From contig NZ_CP030265.1 in the NCBI RefSeq assembly GCF_008843145.1, forward strand, positions 3,650,501-3,714,500: a DNA stretch of 64,000 nt. Direction: 5' to 3'. The DNA comes from Skermanella pratensis. Its GTDB lineage: Bacteria > Pseudomonadota > Alphaproteobacteria > Azospirillales > Azospirillaceae. Below the pieces are notes generated by a model, which was given only the letters and a program-made list of their open reading frames with translations, did not search any database and was not told the DNA's origin. Shown piece after piece: positions 26,299 through 33,836 of the stretch. Each line of letters begins with the position of its first letter. Position 1 is the first letter of the stretch. A program made the translations under genes and the position numbers.

Positions 26299-26541
26299 TT
26301 AGTCGGCCGCCTTGGCCTTGGCGCGCTTGCGGACGGGTGTGGGACGCGCCGCGTCCGACGCCTTCTTGGCGGCCTGCTTGGCCAGTCGGCGGGAAGCGAG
26401 TTCCTGCTCGAGCGCCGGCATCAGTGCCGTCGCCGCTTTCTTCTGCGCCGTCGTCCCGCTCTGTATCAGGCGCGAGGCGTTGCCGTTCAACGTATCGAGG
26501 GCGCTGTCCGTCATGTCGGGAAGCTTTGCGGCAAGATCCAC
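26299..26541 (-). CDS. Small basic hypothetical protein
   Basis: The 80-residue product has a helical N-terminus and a Lys/Ala/Arg-rich C-terminus (KKASDAARP, VRKRAKAKAAD), similar in composition to histone H1-like tails. It could bind nucleic acid, but no family is recognised. It lies between the convergent phosphotransferase gene and the cold-shock gene on its own strand. Confidence 0.65.
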   Translation of the reverse strand: MDLAAKLPDMTDSALDTLNGNASRLIQSGTTAQKKAATALMPALEQELASRRLAKQAAKKASDAARPTPVRKRAKAKAAD

Positions 26542-26624
26542 GATTGTGACCTCCCTTGTTCAGGGTCGCCTTCAGGAACCGGACGGGGCCGGTTCACCTA
26601 GAAGGAGACCGGGCCAAAAAACAA

Positions 26625-26648
26625 AACGGGCGGCCGAGGCCGCCCGTT
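26625..26648 (-). terminator. Rho-independent terminator of the cold-shock gene
   Basis: An 11-bp perfect stem (AACGGGCGGCC / GGCCGCCCGTT) lies 10 bases after the cold-shock stop on the minus strand. In that direction it is followed by TTTTGTTTTTT, a clear intrinsic terminator. Confidence 0.88.
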
Positions 26649-26657
26649 CCGTACCAG

Positions 26658-26867
26658 TCAGAGAGCCCGCAGGCTTTCCGCCGAGCTTTTGCCGCGACGC
26701 GGGTCGCGGACGATCTCATAGGAAAGCTTCTGGCCTTCCTGGAGATTGCCGAGGCCGGCACGCTCGACGGCAGAGATGTGGACGAACACGTCCTGGGTGC
26801 CATCGTCCGGCTGGATGAAGCCGAAGCCCTTGGTGCTATTGAACCATTTCACGGTGCCAGTGGACAT
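26658..26867 (-). CDS. cspA: Cold-shock protein (CspA family)
   Basis: This 69-residue single cold-shock domain protein carries the RNP1 motif KGFGFIQPD and RNP2 motif VFVHISAV, beginning [11 protein letters not shown]. It binds single-stranded RNA and DNA and acts as an RNA chaperone. The ATG before MSTGTVKW is the family-typical start. The upstream spacer is long (about 400 bases to the divergent LuxR gene), which would allow the long leader typical of csp genes, though no cold box was identified. Confidence 0.95.
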   Translation of the reverse strand: MSTGTVKWFNSTKGFGFIQPDDGTQDVFVHISAVERAGLGNLQEGQKLSYEIVRDPRRGKSSAESLRAL

Positions 26868-27275
26868 ATGTCTCTCCCAAGCTGGCGTTGCCCCGCGCAA
26901 TATCGCGGATGGGGCATCGAGGTGACTGAGGGTAGACCAGTACCGGCACGAGGGACGGTAGACGTGGAAGACCAGAACAGCATCGACAGCCCTAATGTGG
27001 GACTACCCGCCACCATAAGCAAGACGCGATTTCACCGGAAGCACCAGCCGAAGGACTTAATCTCCGCAGCAGGTTGCGCAAAAGATCGGGAAGAATTAGG
27101 GCGCGCCCCTCACCGAAAGAGAACGGACTGGCTCTTCTCAAGAAATCGATCTTTATGTGTTAACCCATAAAGACACTAACCCCAAATAGGCGGCGAAAAG
27201 GCCTTATTTTTCCACTTTCATCCTGTCGTCTTGAGGTAAGTTGGGATGGTTTAATTTATACCTCTGAGGAACCCA
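26868..27275. other. Divergent intergenic region between cold-shock and LuxR-type genes
   Basis: No gene is supported in these 408 bases. The region is AT-richer than its surroundings from about 26980 on. The left part should carry the promoter and leader of the cold-shock gene. The right part should carry the promoter of the LuxR-type regulator, whose ATG is preceded by GAGGAA. Confidence 0.5.
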
Positions 27276-27962
27276 ATGCCTCCTGTACAGGTCCTTTTGA
27301 TCGACCATAACAAGCTGTTCCGCGAAGGCCTGAAGCTCCTTCTGAGCGGGGAGAAGTTCGAAATCTCCGGCGAAGCTCAGAACGTTGCTGAGGGCGTCTC
27401 CCTGGTACAGGGCGGGTTGAAGGTCGAGCTCGTGCTGCTCGACATGACCTGGAACAGCGACACGGAAACCGAAACCCTGCGGACCCTGCGCGACCTGCTG
27501 CCCGACGGCCGGATCGTGCTTCTGGCGGCCGACATGGACCCGCAGCGGCTGATCTCTGCCCTTGCCGCGGGTGCCGACGGCTGCCTGATGAAGGATCTTT
27601 CGGCCGATGCCCTGATCCAGTCGCTCCGCCTCGTCATGATGGGCGAGAAAGTGTTCCCGACCCATCTGGCGGCCCTGCTGATCAGCGGCCGGATCAACAC
27701 CAGTACCATGGACATGCCGAGCGCCCGCAAGGGCCTGTCCCAGCGTGAAGTTCAGATCGTCCGCTGCCTGCTGAACGGCGACAGCAACAAGGTGGTCGCG
27801 AACCACCTGAACATCACGGAAGCGACCGTCAAGGTCCACCTGAAGAGCCTGCTGCGCAAGATCAACGCGACCAACCGGACTCAGGCCGCGATCTGGGCGC
27901 TCAACAACGGCTTCGCCAGCGAGCCGGCCCAGCAGCAGCAACCCACGAGCAAGGTGGGCTGA
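27276..27962 (+). CDS. LuxR/FixJ-family response regulator
   Basis: The 228-residue product has an N-terminal receiver domain and a C-terminal LuxR helix-turn-helix. The phosphoacceptor is Asp56 in LVLLDMTWN and the Lys is in CLMKDLSAD. The acidic pocket has only one Asp (LLIDHNKLFREG), where Asp-Asp is usual. The DNA-binding part has LSQREVQIVRCLLNGDSNKV and ITEATVKVHLKSLLRKI. A Gln-rich tail ends the protein. No kinase is encoded next to it, so it is an orphan regulator with unknown targets. Confidence 0.92.
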   Translation: MPPVQVLLIDHNKLFREGLKLLLSGEKFEISGEAQNVAEGVSLVQGGLKVELVLLDMTWNSDTETETLRTLRDLLPDGRIVLLAADMDPQRLISALAAGADGCLMKDLSADALIQSLRLVMMGEKVFPTHLAALLISGRINTSTMDMPSARKGLSQREVQIVRCLLNGDSNKVVANHLNITEATVKVHLKSLLRKINATNRTQAAIWALNNGFASEPAQQQQPTSKVG

Positions 27963-27989
27963 GCGTCTGGCCGCTCAGCCCCGCTGGTC

Positions 27990-29033
27990 TCAGTCCTGGC
28001 TGATCCGGACCAACTGCTTGCCGCGGTTGGCTCCGGCCAGCATCCCGATGAAGGCCCGGGGCGCCGCCTCGATGCCTTCGGCCACGTCTTCCTTATAGGT
28101 GACGCGGCCTTCGCGCAGCCATCCGGCCATGGTGTGACGGAACTCCTCGGTCCTGTGGGCATGGTCGAAGACCAGGAAGCCCTCCATCCGGGCCCGCTTG
28201 ACCAGAAGCTGACGCATCCAGCGGATGCCCATGTCGCGCTTCTCCAGCTCGTTGTAGACCGAGATGGTCCCGCAGACGATGATCCGGCCGTGCAGGGCGA
28301 TGTTCGCCATGGCGGCGTCGTGGACGGTTCCCCCGACATTGTCGAAATACACGTTCACGCCCTCGGGGCAGCAGTCGGCCACCTCCCGCGACAGCGTTTC
28401 GAAGTCCTTGGCCTTGCCGCCGGATTCCTTGTAGTTGAGCGCGGCGTCGAAGCCGAGTTGGTCGCGGACATAGGCGAGCTTGTCATCCGACCCGGCGATG
28501 CCGACCACCCGGCAGCCGCGGATCCTGGCGATCTGGCCGACCACCTGGCCGACCGCGCCCGAGGCCGCCGATACCAGGACGGTCTGCCCCGGCTGAGGCT
28601 CGCCCAGGTACAGCAGCGCGCAATAGGCGGTCATTCCCGGCATGCCGAGCACGCCCAGGTAATAGGAGGCAGGCGCCAGGCCCGGATCGACACGGGTGAT
28701 CCGCTCGCCAGGAAGCAAGCCGTATTCCTGCCATCCCGTGTTGGCCAGCACCGTGTCGCCGGGACGCCAGGCGGGATGCCGCGATGCGACGACTCGCCCG
28801 ACCGCTTCGCCTGTCATGACGCCGCCGACCTGGACCGGTTCGGCGTAGGATTTCATGGCGCTCATCCGGCCCCGCATGTAGGGGTCGAGCGACAGGAAGC
28901 TGTTGCGGATCAGCACCTCGCCCTCGGCCGGATCGGTGAGCGGCACCTGTTCGATCCGGAAATCGTTCTCGACCGGAGCCCGATTCACCGGCCGCTCCGC
29001 GAGCACTACGCGCGTATTCTTACCCTCGGGCAT
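27990..29033 (-). CDS. NADP-dependent oxidoreductase, medium-chain (CurA/PTGR-like)
   Basis: The 347-residue enzyme belongs to the zinc-independent medium-chain reductases related to leukotriene-B4 dehydrogenase and E. coli CurA/YncB, which reduce alpha,beta-unsaturated ketones. Conserved segments are LSLDPYMRGRM near residue 50, GMPGMTAYCALL, the nucleotide-binding VSAASGAVGQVVGQIA, and VYFDNVGG. The ATG before MPEGKNT is the family-typical start. It stands alone; a LuxR gene converges on it. Confidence 0.93.
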   Translation of the reverse strand: MPEGKNTRVVLAERPVNRAPVENDFRIEQVPLTDPAEGEVLIRNSFLSLDPYMRGRMSAMKSYAEPVQVGGVMTGEAVGRVVASRHPAWRPGDTVLANTGWQEYGLLPGERITRVDPGLAPASYYLGVLGMPGMTAYCALLYLGEPQPGQTVLVSAASGAVGQVVGQIARIRGCRVVGIAGSDDKLAYVRDQLGFDAALNYKESGGKAKDFETLSREVADCCPEGVNVYFDNVGGTVHDAAMANIALHGRIIVCGTISVYNELEKRDMGIRWMRQLLVKRARMEGFLVFDHAHRTEEFRHTMAGWLREGRVTYKEDVAEGIEAAPRAFIGMLAGANRGKQLVRISQD

Positions 29034-29483
29034 GTGGCCTCGACTCCCTCGACGCTTTCTTGATGCGCTTTCGAACGAACGCGCTCTTTGTTGACGCAAT
29101 GCCGCCCCCGTACCGGGACCGGAAAGTCCGGCCAGATCGTCCTGGTGTATCGTCCTGGTGTCATGGGGGCATGATGCGGAGGGCAGACTAGCGCCTGCCT
29201 GCCGGAGGAACAAGCCTCGCCGCCCCGGGCTACCGCTGCCCGCGTCCAGCGAGAAAAGTGAATTCGGGCGGGAAAAGAAAAAGGGCCGCCCGGAGGCGGC
29301 CTGAGTCTAGGGAGGAAACGCCCAAGAGAGGCGTTGCAGCATCGCTGCTGCACTGCGGGAAATAGTCTCGAAGCGAATTGGTTTCAATCAGAAAAGCAAG
29401 GCGCGTATCAGCTTTTCCGAATATGCGCATCGCGGCGCCCCGGCCATCGGGACTTACCCCCGCATCCCTCCCGTGGATCGCGT
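29034..29483. other. Intergenic region with terminator, no gene seen
   Basis: This 450-base stretch holds the upstream region of the reductase gene on its left. On its right is the trailer of the LOV-kinase operon with its terminator at 29284-29301. Short open frames here lack ribosome sites and convincing codon use. Confidence 0.5.
29284..29301 (-). terminator. Rho-independent terminator downstream of the LOV kinase operon
   Basis: GGCCGCC / GGCGGCC form a perfect 7-bp stem with a 4-base loop. On the minus strand it is followed by CTTTTTCTTTTC. It lies about 180 bases beyond the stop of the receiver gene. Confidence 0.78.
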
Positions 29484-29852
29484 TCAGAAGTCCCGAACGG
29501 TGCCGCTATCGGCGAGTAGTTGGGTCAGCCGGGCCGTCAGGGCGCGGGGGCTGACCGGCTTCGCCAGCAGAACGGTCAGCGGCGCGCCCAATTGAACCTC
29601 GCCGGCGTACCCCGTCACGACCACCGCCGGCAGGTCCGGGCGTCGTTCGCGCAGGCGATCCAGCAGTTCGCGGCCCCCCATGCGCGGCATCGCCAGATCC
29701 GTGACCAAGGCTTCGGCCGGATCTCTGGCATCCGCCTCCAGAGCCTCGATGCCGTCGCGCGCCACGGTGACCCGATGTCCATCTTCTTCCAATGCGTCCT
29801 GAAACATCAGCGCGATCAAAGCCTCATCCTCGGCCAAAAGCACATGCGCCAC
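29484..29852 (-). CDS. Single-domain response regulator of the LOV kinase operon
   Basis: The 122-residue product is a lone receiver domain: VLLAEDEAL (acidic pair), phosphoacceptor Asp in ALVTDLAMPRMGG, Thr in VVVTGY and Lys in LLAKPVS. It begins with GTG at 29852, eight bases after the upstream kinase stop and behind a GAGGGG site that lies in the kinase 3' end. The tight coupling indicates that it receives phosphate from the LOV hybrid kinase. Confidence 0.88.
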   Translation of the reverse strand: MAHVLLAEDEALIALMFQDALEEDGHRVTVARDGIEALEADARDPAEALVTDLAMPRMGGRELLDRLRERRPDLPAVVVTGYAGEVQLGAPLTVLLAKPVSPRALTARLTQLLADSGTVRDF

Positions 29853-29859
29853 GTCGGCT

Positions 29860-31611
29860 TCACCCCTCGTGCTGAAAATTATCCGCGTCGTTCGGTCGGG
29901 CGGTTTCCCCGTCGCCAAGGGCGGCACGGACCCGCTCGGCCAGATCGCTGCGCCGGTACGGCTTGTTCAGGATGTCCATGCCCGACCAATCCGAGCCCGG
30001 CGCCGTCGCTTCGTCGGTGTATCCCGTGGTGAGCAGGACGGGCAGGCCGGGAAAGCGGTCCCGCACCTGCCGGGCCAGCACCATCCCGTTCATCCCTCCG
30101 GGCATGACCAGATCGGTGAACAGCAGGTCGATGGAATCGCGATCGTCCAGGAGATCAAGCGCCTCCTCGCCGCTCCGGGCGGAGAGGACGCGATAGCCCA
30201 GGCCGCGCAGATGGGTTTCGGCCACATGGCAGACGTCGTCGTTGTCCTCGACCACGAGGATGGTCCTGACCGGGCCGGGGCCGGACTTGCCGTCCGCCCG
30301 TTCGATTCCGCCGATGTCCTCGGGTTCGGGAGCGGGCGCGCGCGTGGTCTCCACGGGAAAGATCATCCGGACGGTGGTTCCCTCGCCCGGCCGGCTCTCG
30401 ATCTCCAGGCGCCCATGGGACTGCTGGACGAAACCATGGACCATGGCGAGACCCAACCCGGTACCCGGCGACTTGGTCGTGAAGAAGGGCTCGGTCGCGC
30501 GCTGGGCCATCTCCGGCGGCATACCAAGACCGTCGTCGGTCACGCACAGAACCACGTAACTTCCCGGCGGAAGCTGGTGGGCGGCGGCCTTCCCGTTCAC
30601 TGTCCGGGTCGCGGTCGCGACGGTCACCCTCCCGCCCTCCGGCATCGCGTCGCGTGCGTTGATCAGCACGTTGAGCAACGCCATTTCCAAATGTACCGGA
30701 TCGAGCGTGCTGGACGGCAGCCCCGGCTTGAGATCGAGACGCAGGTCGACCTTGTCGCCGATCGTCCGGACCAGCATCTCGCTAAACTCGACCACGAGTC
30801 TATTGAGGTTCACCCGGCGCGGTTCCAGCCGCTGCTTCCGTGCGAAGGTCAGCAGTTGCTGGGTCAGCTTCGCCCCCTGCCCGGCCGCGCGGTCGGCGCG
30901 GACGATCGCGCGGCGCAACGCCTCGTCGTTCCCGGACCTGGAAGCGGCGATCTCCAGGTTGCCGGAAATCACCTGCAGCAGATTGTTGAAATCATGGGCC
31001 AGGCCGGCGGTGAGCTGACCGATGGCTTCCATCTTCTGCGCCTGACGGAACGCCTGCTCCGACGTGCGCCGGCGGGTCACGTCCATCTGAGACGCGAAGA
31101 AGTAAAGCAGCTTTCCGTCCTGATCGAAGATCGGGCCGATGAAAAGTGCGTTCCAAAACGGGGTGCCGTCGCGCCGGTAGTTCAGGATATCCACCGCGAC
31201 CGCCCGCTGTTCAGCCACCGCCGTGCGGATCTCGTCCACCGTCTCGGGGTCCGTCTGGGGACCCTGGAGGAACCGGCAGTTCCGCCCCAGCACCTCGCTC
31301 TCGTCGTACTGGCTCAATTCGAAGAAGGCGAGGTTGGAGAAAACGATCGGATTGTCCGGCTGGTTCGGGTCGGTGACCAGCATCGGCATGCGCGTCATTT
31401 CCACGGCGGCGAAGAACACGCTGCTGCGGTCCTCCAGGCCGGGTCGGGTGATATAGCCCTCTTCCCAATGACGGGCGCCCGGTGTTCCCGTGGGGGAATA
31501 GACGTGGCGGCTGTCCAGATCCCTGGTGGCGGGCAGGCCGGCGCTTTGTCCGCCGCCCTCGACATCGAGCGATCTTTCATCGCCTGTCCTGTTGTTCTTC
31601 CCACCAGTCAT
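29860..31611 (-). CDS. Blue-light LOV-domain hybrid histidine kinase
   Basis: The 583-residue soluble kinase has four parts. An N-terminal region is followed by a LOV domain (about residues 65-180) with the canonical flavin-adduct motif GRNCRFLQG, where Cys112 forms the FMN bond. A HisKA box follows with His206 in LAHDFNNLLQ. The ATPase domain has LLNVLINARDAMP and TGLGLAMVHGF. A C-terminal receiver has phosphoacceptor Asp500 in LLFTDLVMPGG. The protein should sense blue light and pass phosphate to its own receiver and to the lone receiver downstream. The ATG at 31611 (MTGGKNN) was chosen over a more upstream in-frame start. Confidence 0.93.
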   Translation of the reverse strand: MTGGKNNRTGDERSLDVEGGGQSAGLPATRDLDSRHVYSPTGTPGARHWEEGYITRPGLEDRSSVFFAAVEMTRMPMLVTDPNQPDNPIVFSNLAFFELSQYDESEVLGRNCRFLQGPQTDPETVDEIRTAVAEQRAVAVDILNYRRDGTPFWNALFIGPIFDQDGKLLYFFASQMDVTRRRTSEQAFRQAQKMEAIGQLTAGLAHDFNNLLQVISGNLEIAASRSGNDEALRRAIVRADRAAGQGAKLTQQLLTFARKQRLEPRRVNLNRLVVEFSEMLVRTIGDKVDLRLDLKPGLPSSTLDPVHLEMALLNVLINARDAMPEGGRVTVATATRTVNGKAAAHQLPPGSYVVLCVTDDGLGMPPEMAQRATEPFFTTKSPGTGLGLAMVHGFVQQSHGRLEIESRPGEGTTVRMIFPVETTRAPAPEPEDIGGIERADGKSGPGPVRTILVVEDNDDVCHVAETHLRGLGYRVLSARSGEEALDLLDDRDSIDLLFTDLVMPGGMNGMVLARQVRDRFPGLPVLLTTGYTDEATAPGSDWSGMDILNKPYRRSDLAERVRAALGDGETARPNDADNFQHEG

Positions 31612-31933
31612 GAATCGCCGTCCGTCCCGAGCCGTAAAACACACTAGACACCATCGCGACCTTGAACCGGGGTCGCTTAGCAGGAGCAAGTTCCTTGGGA
31701 AAGCCGCACCTGAACAGAGTCACTCCAATACGGCCTGACGGAGCTAAACGCCGGATCGAAGGGGTTGTTCCAGTCGTATGCGCCGAATTTCTACCCTCAA
31801 TGCGCCGCACCGCCCTGGAAACGGTACGACCGGGAACCGGGCGCGCATAATCAACGCTGACATTCACCCTTGTGTGGATGTCATGTATGCATACACTAAT
31901 CGCGCAAACCATCCATATAAGTGGTACACCGCC
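31612..31933. other. Divergent intergenic region with a 12-base palindrome
   Basis: No gene is seen in these 322 bases between the LOV kinase and the DUF983 gene. A perfect palindrome TGTATGCATACA at 31884-31895 lies about 40 bases before the DUF983 start and could be an operator, for example of the MocR regulator encoded downstream. Confidence 0.5.
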
Positions 31934-32323
31934 ATGGAACCCTACAGCGAGCCTCTCGGAAAAAGTTCTCTGGAACTCGGTGCGAGAGGGCTCTGTCCCC
32001 GATGCGGCAAGGGCCATATCTTCAAGGGCTTCCTGACGTTGGCGAAGCAGTGCGAGGTCTGCGGGCTAGACTATTCCTTCGCCGATCCGGCGGACGGCCC
32101 GGCCTTCTTCGCCATGTCGATCGTCAGCTTTCCTCTCGTCGGCTTTGCCGCCTGGCTGGAACTGGCCTTCCAGGCTCCGATCTGGGTCCATCTCATCACG
32201 ACCTTGCCGCTGCTGGTGCTGTCCTGCATGGCCTTGCTCCGGCCCTTGAAGGGATGGCTGGTCTGTTCGCAATACATCAACAAGGCGAGCGAAGGTCGCT
32301 TGACCCCGCGCGACAAGCCCTGA
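31934..32323 (+). CDS. DUF983 family zinc-ribbon membrane protein
   Basis: The 129-residue product has an N-terminal zinc ribbon (LCPRCGKGHIF and CEVCGLDY) and two C-terminal hydrophobic helices (residues ~57-80 and 83-103). The ADPADGPAFFAM segment is typical of DUF983. The function of the family is unknown; in some alphaproteobacteria members lie near cytochrome oxidase genes. Here the neighbour is a MocR regulator 53 bases downstream on the same strand. Confidence 0.88.
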   Translation: MEPYSEPLGKSSLELGARGLCPRCGKGHIFKGFLTLAKQCEVCGLDYSFADPADGPAFFAMSIVSFPLVGFAAWLELAFQAPIWVHLITTLPLLVLSCMALLRPLKGWLVCSQYINKASEGRLTPRDKP

Positions 32324-32376
32324 CAAATGCTGGAGACGGTTGGCGGCCGAGCCGGAATTCTGAGGGGGAACGCAGT

Positions 32377-33780
32377 TTGAGGGAGGAGTCTTCGCCCTGC
32401 TCCTGGGTTCCCGATCTTTCCGGCGCCCCCGGCCCGATCTATCTCGCCCTCGCCGACGCCATCCAGGCGGGCATCGCGGCAGGGACTCTGGCTCCGGGTG
32501 AACGACTGCCCACCCACAGGGCTCTCGCGGCCGCCCTCGACCTGGACCTGACGACTGTCACCCGCGCCTATGGCGAGGCGCGGCGGCGCGGGCTGGTGGA
32601 TGCCGCGGCCGGGCGGGGCACCTTCGTGCGCGGCTCCGCGGCGCAGCCTCTCGTGGTCGCCCCCTTTCCCGCGGAAATCGACCTTTCCATGAACCTGCCG
32701 CCCCAGCCCCCGGCGGCGGCCATCCCCGCCAGGCTTTCCCAGACCCTGGCGGCGATCTTGCGCCGAAGCGATGCGCCCCAGGTGCTCAGCTACCATCCCA
32801 GCACCGGCGGCACCGCGGAACGCGCCGCCGGTGCCCGGTGGCTGATCCCCCTGCTCGGCACCGTTCAGCCGTCCCGCGTCCTGGTCACGGCCGGGGGACA
32901 GGCGGCACTCATGGCGCTCCTGACGACGCTGGCACCTTCGGGCGGCACTGTGCTGACCGAACGGTTCACCTATCCCGGCCTTCGGGCCGTCGCGGCCCAG
33001 ACCGGCGTCAGGCTGGAAGGGCTGGCGATGGACGGTGACGGCCTGCTTCCCGAAGCCCTCGACGACGCCTGCGCCCGCTTGAATCCGGCCGCGCTCTATA
33101 CGGTTCCCACCATCCAGAACCCGACGGCAATCACCATGCCGCCGGCGCGCCGCGCCGCCTTGGCCGAAATCGCCCGGCGTCATCGGTTGACGGTGATCGA
33201 GGACGACGCCTATGGCCTGCTGCCGTCAGCGCCGGTGCCGCCCATCGCGACCCTTGTGCCGGACCTGACCTGGTATCTGGGCACGCTCTCGAAATGCCTG
33301 TTGCCGGCGCTTAGAGTGGCTTATCTGGTCTGTCCCGACGACCGCCGCGCAGCCCGGGTCCAGGCGGCACTGCGGGCAGTCTGCCAGATGGTCCCTCCCC
33401 TGTCGGCCGCGGTCGCGACCCGGTGGGTCCAGGACGGCACGGCGCTCCACCTGGTGGAGGCGATCAGGGCCGAGGCCGCCCGCCGTCAGGAGGTCGCCGG
33501 TCGCATCCTCCCGGCCGGCAGCTTCACGGCGCACGGCCAGGGTCACCACCTCTGGCTTCGGCTGCCCGCCGGTTGGAATGCCTCCGGCTTCGCTGCCCAG
33601 GCCCGCCGCTCCGGCCTTGCCCTGGTTCCCGACACGGCGTTCGCAGTGGGACAGGCGCCGGATTCCGCCGTCAGGATATCGCTGGGAGCGGCACCGGACC
33701 TCGACTGCCTTGCCGCGGCACTCGGACGGATCGGCAGCCTTCTGGATGAAAATGCGGACACCCTGCCGGAGATCGTCTGA
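32377..33780 (+). CDS. MocR-type regulator (GntR winged helix + aminotransferase-like domain)
   Basis: The product has 467 residues if translation starts at TTG 32377, which has a GAGGGGG site 8 bases upstream. The N-terminal winged helix (IQAGIAAGTLAPGERLPTHR and LTTVTRAYGEA) is followed by a fold-type I PLP domain. PLP contacts are visible in VPTIQNPT, VIEDDAYGLL and the Schiff-base lysine of TLSKCLLPALRVAY. MocR regulators use PLP adducts to control genes for vitamin B6, GABA or amino acid use; the target here is unknown. It is probably co-transcribed with the DUF983 gene. Confidence 0.92.
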   Translation: MREESSPCSWVPDLSGAPGPIYLALADAIQAGIAAGTLAPGERLPTHRALAAALDLDLTTVTRAYGEARRRGLVDAAAGRGTFVRGSAAQPLVVAPFPAEIDLSMNLPPQPPAAAIPARLSQTLAAILRRSDAPQVLSYHPSTGGTAERAAGARWLIPLLGTVQPSRVLVTAGGQAALMALLTTLAPSGGTVLTERFTYPGLRAVAAQTGVRLEGLAMDGDGLLPEALDDACARLNPAALYTVPTIQNPTAITMPPARRAALAEIARRHRLTVIEDDAYGLLPSAPVPPIATLVPDLTWYLGTLSKCLLPALRVAYLVCPDDRRAARVQAALRAVCQMVPPLSAAVATRWVQDGTALHLVEAIRAEAARRQEVAGRILPAGSFTAHGQGHHLWLRLPAGWNASGFAAQARRSGLALVPDTAFAVGQAPDSAVRISLGAAPDLDCLAAALGRIGSLLDENADTLPEIV

Positions 33781-33836
33781 CCTCCGGCAGGGCGCCGCTC
33801 AGCCCTCACACCATAATGTGGCAGATGGTGACGCCA

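Noticed and set aside
29869-31647. Long plus-strand frame antisense to the LOV kinase
   Set aside because: The minus-strand product has complete LOV, kinase and receiver motifs; the antisense product is low complexity with no recognisable fold.
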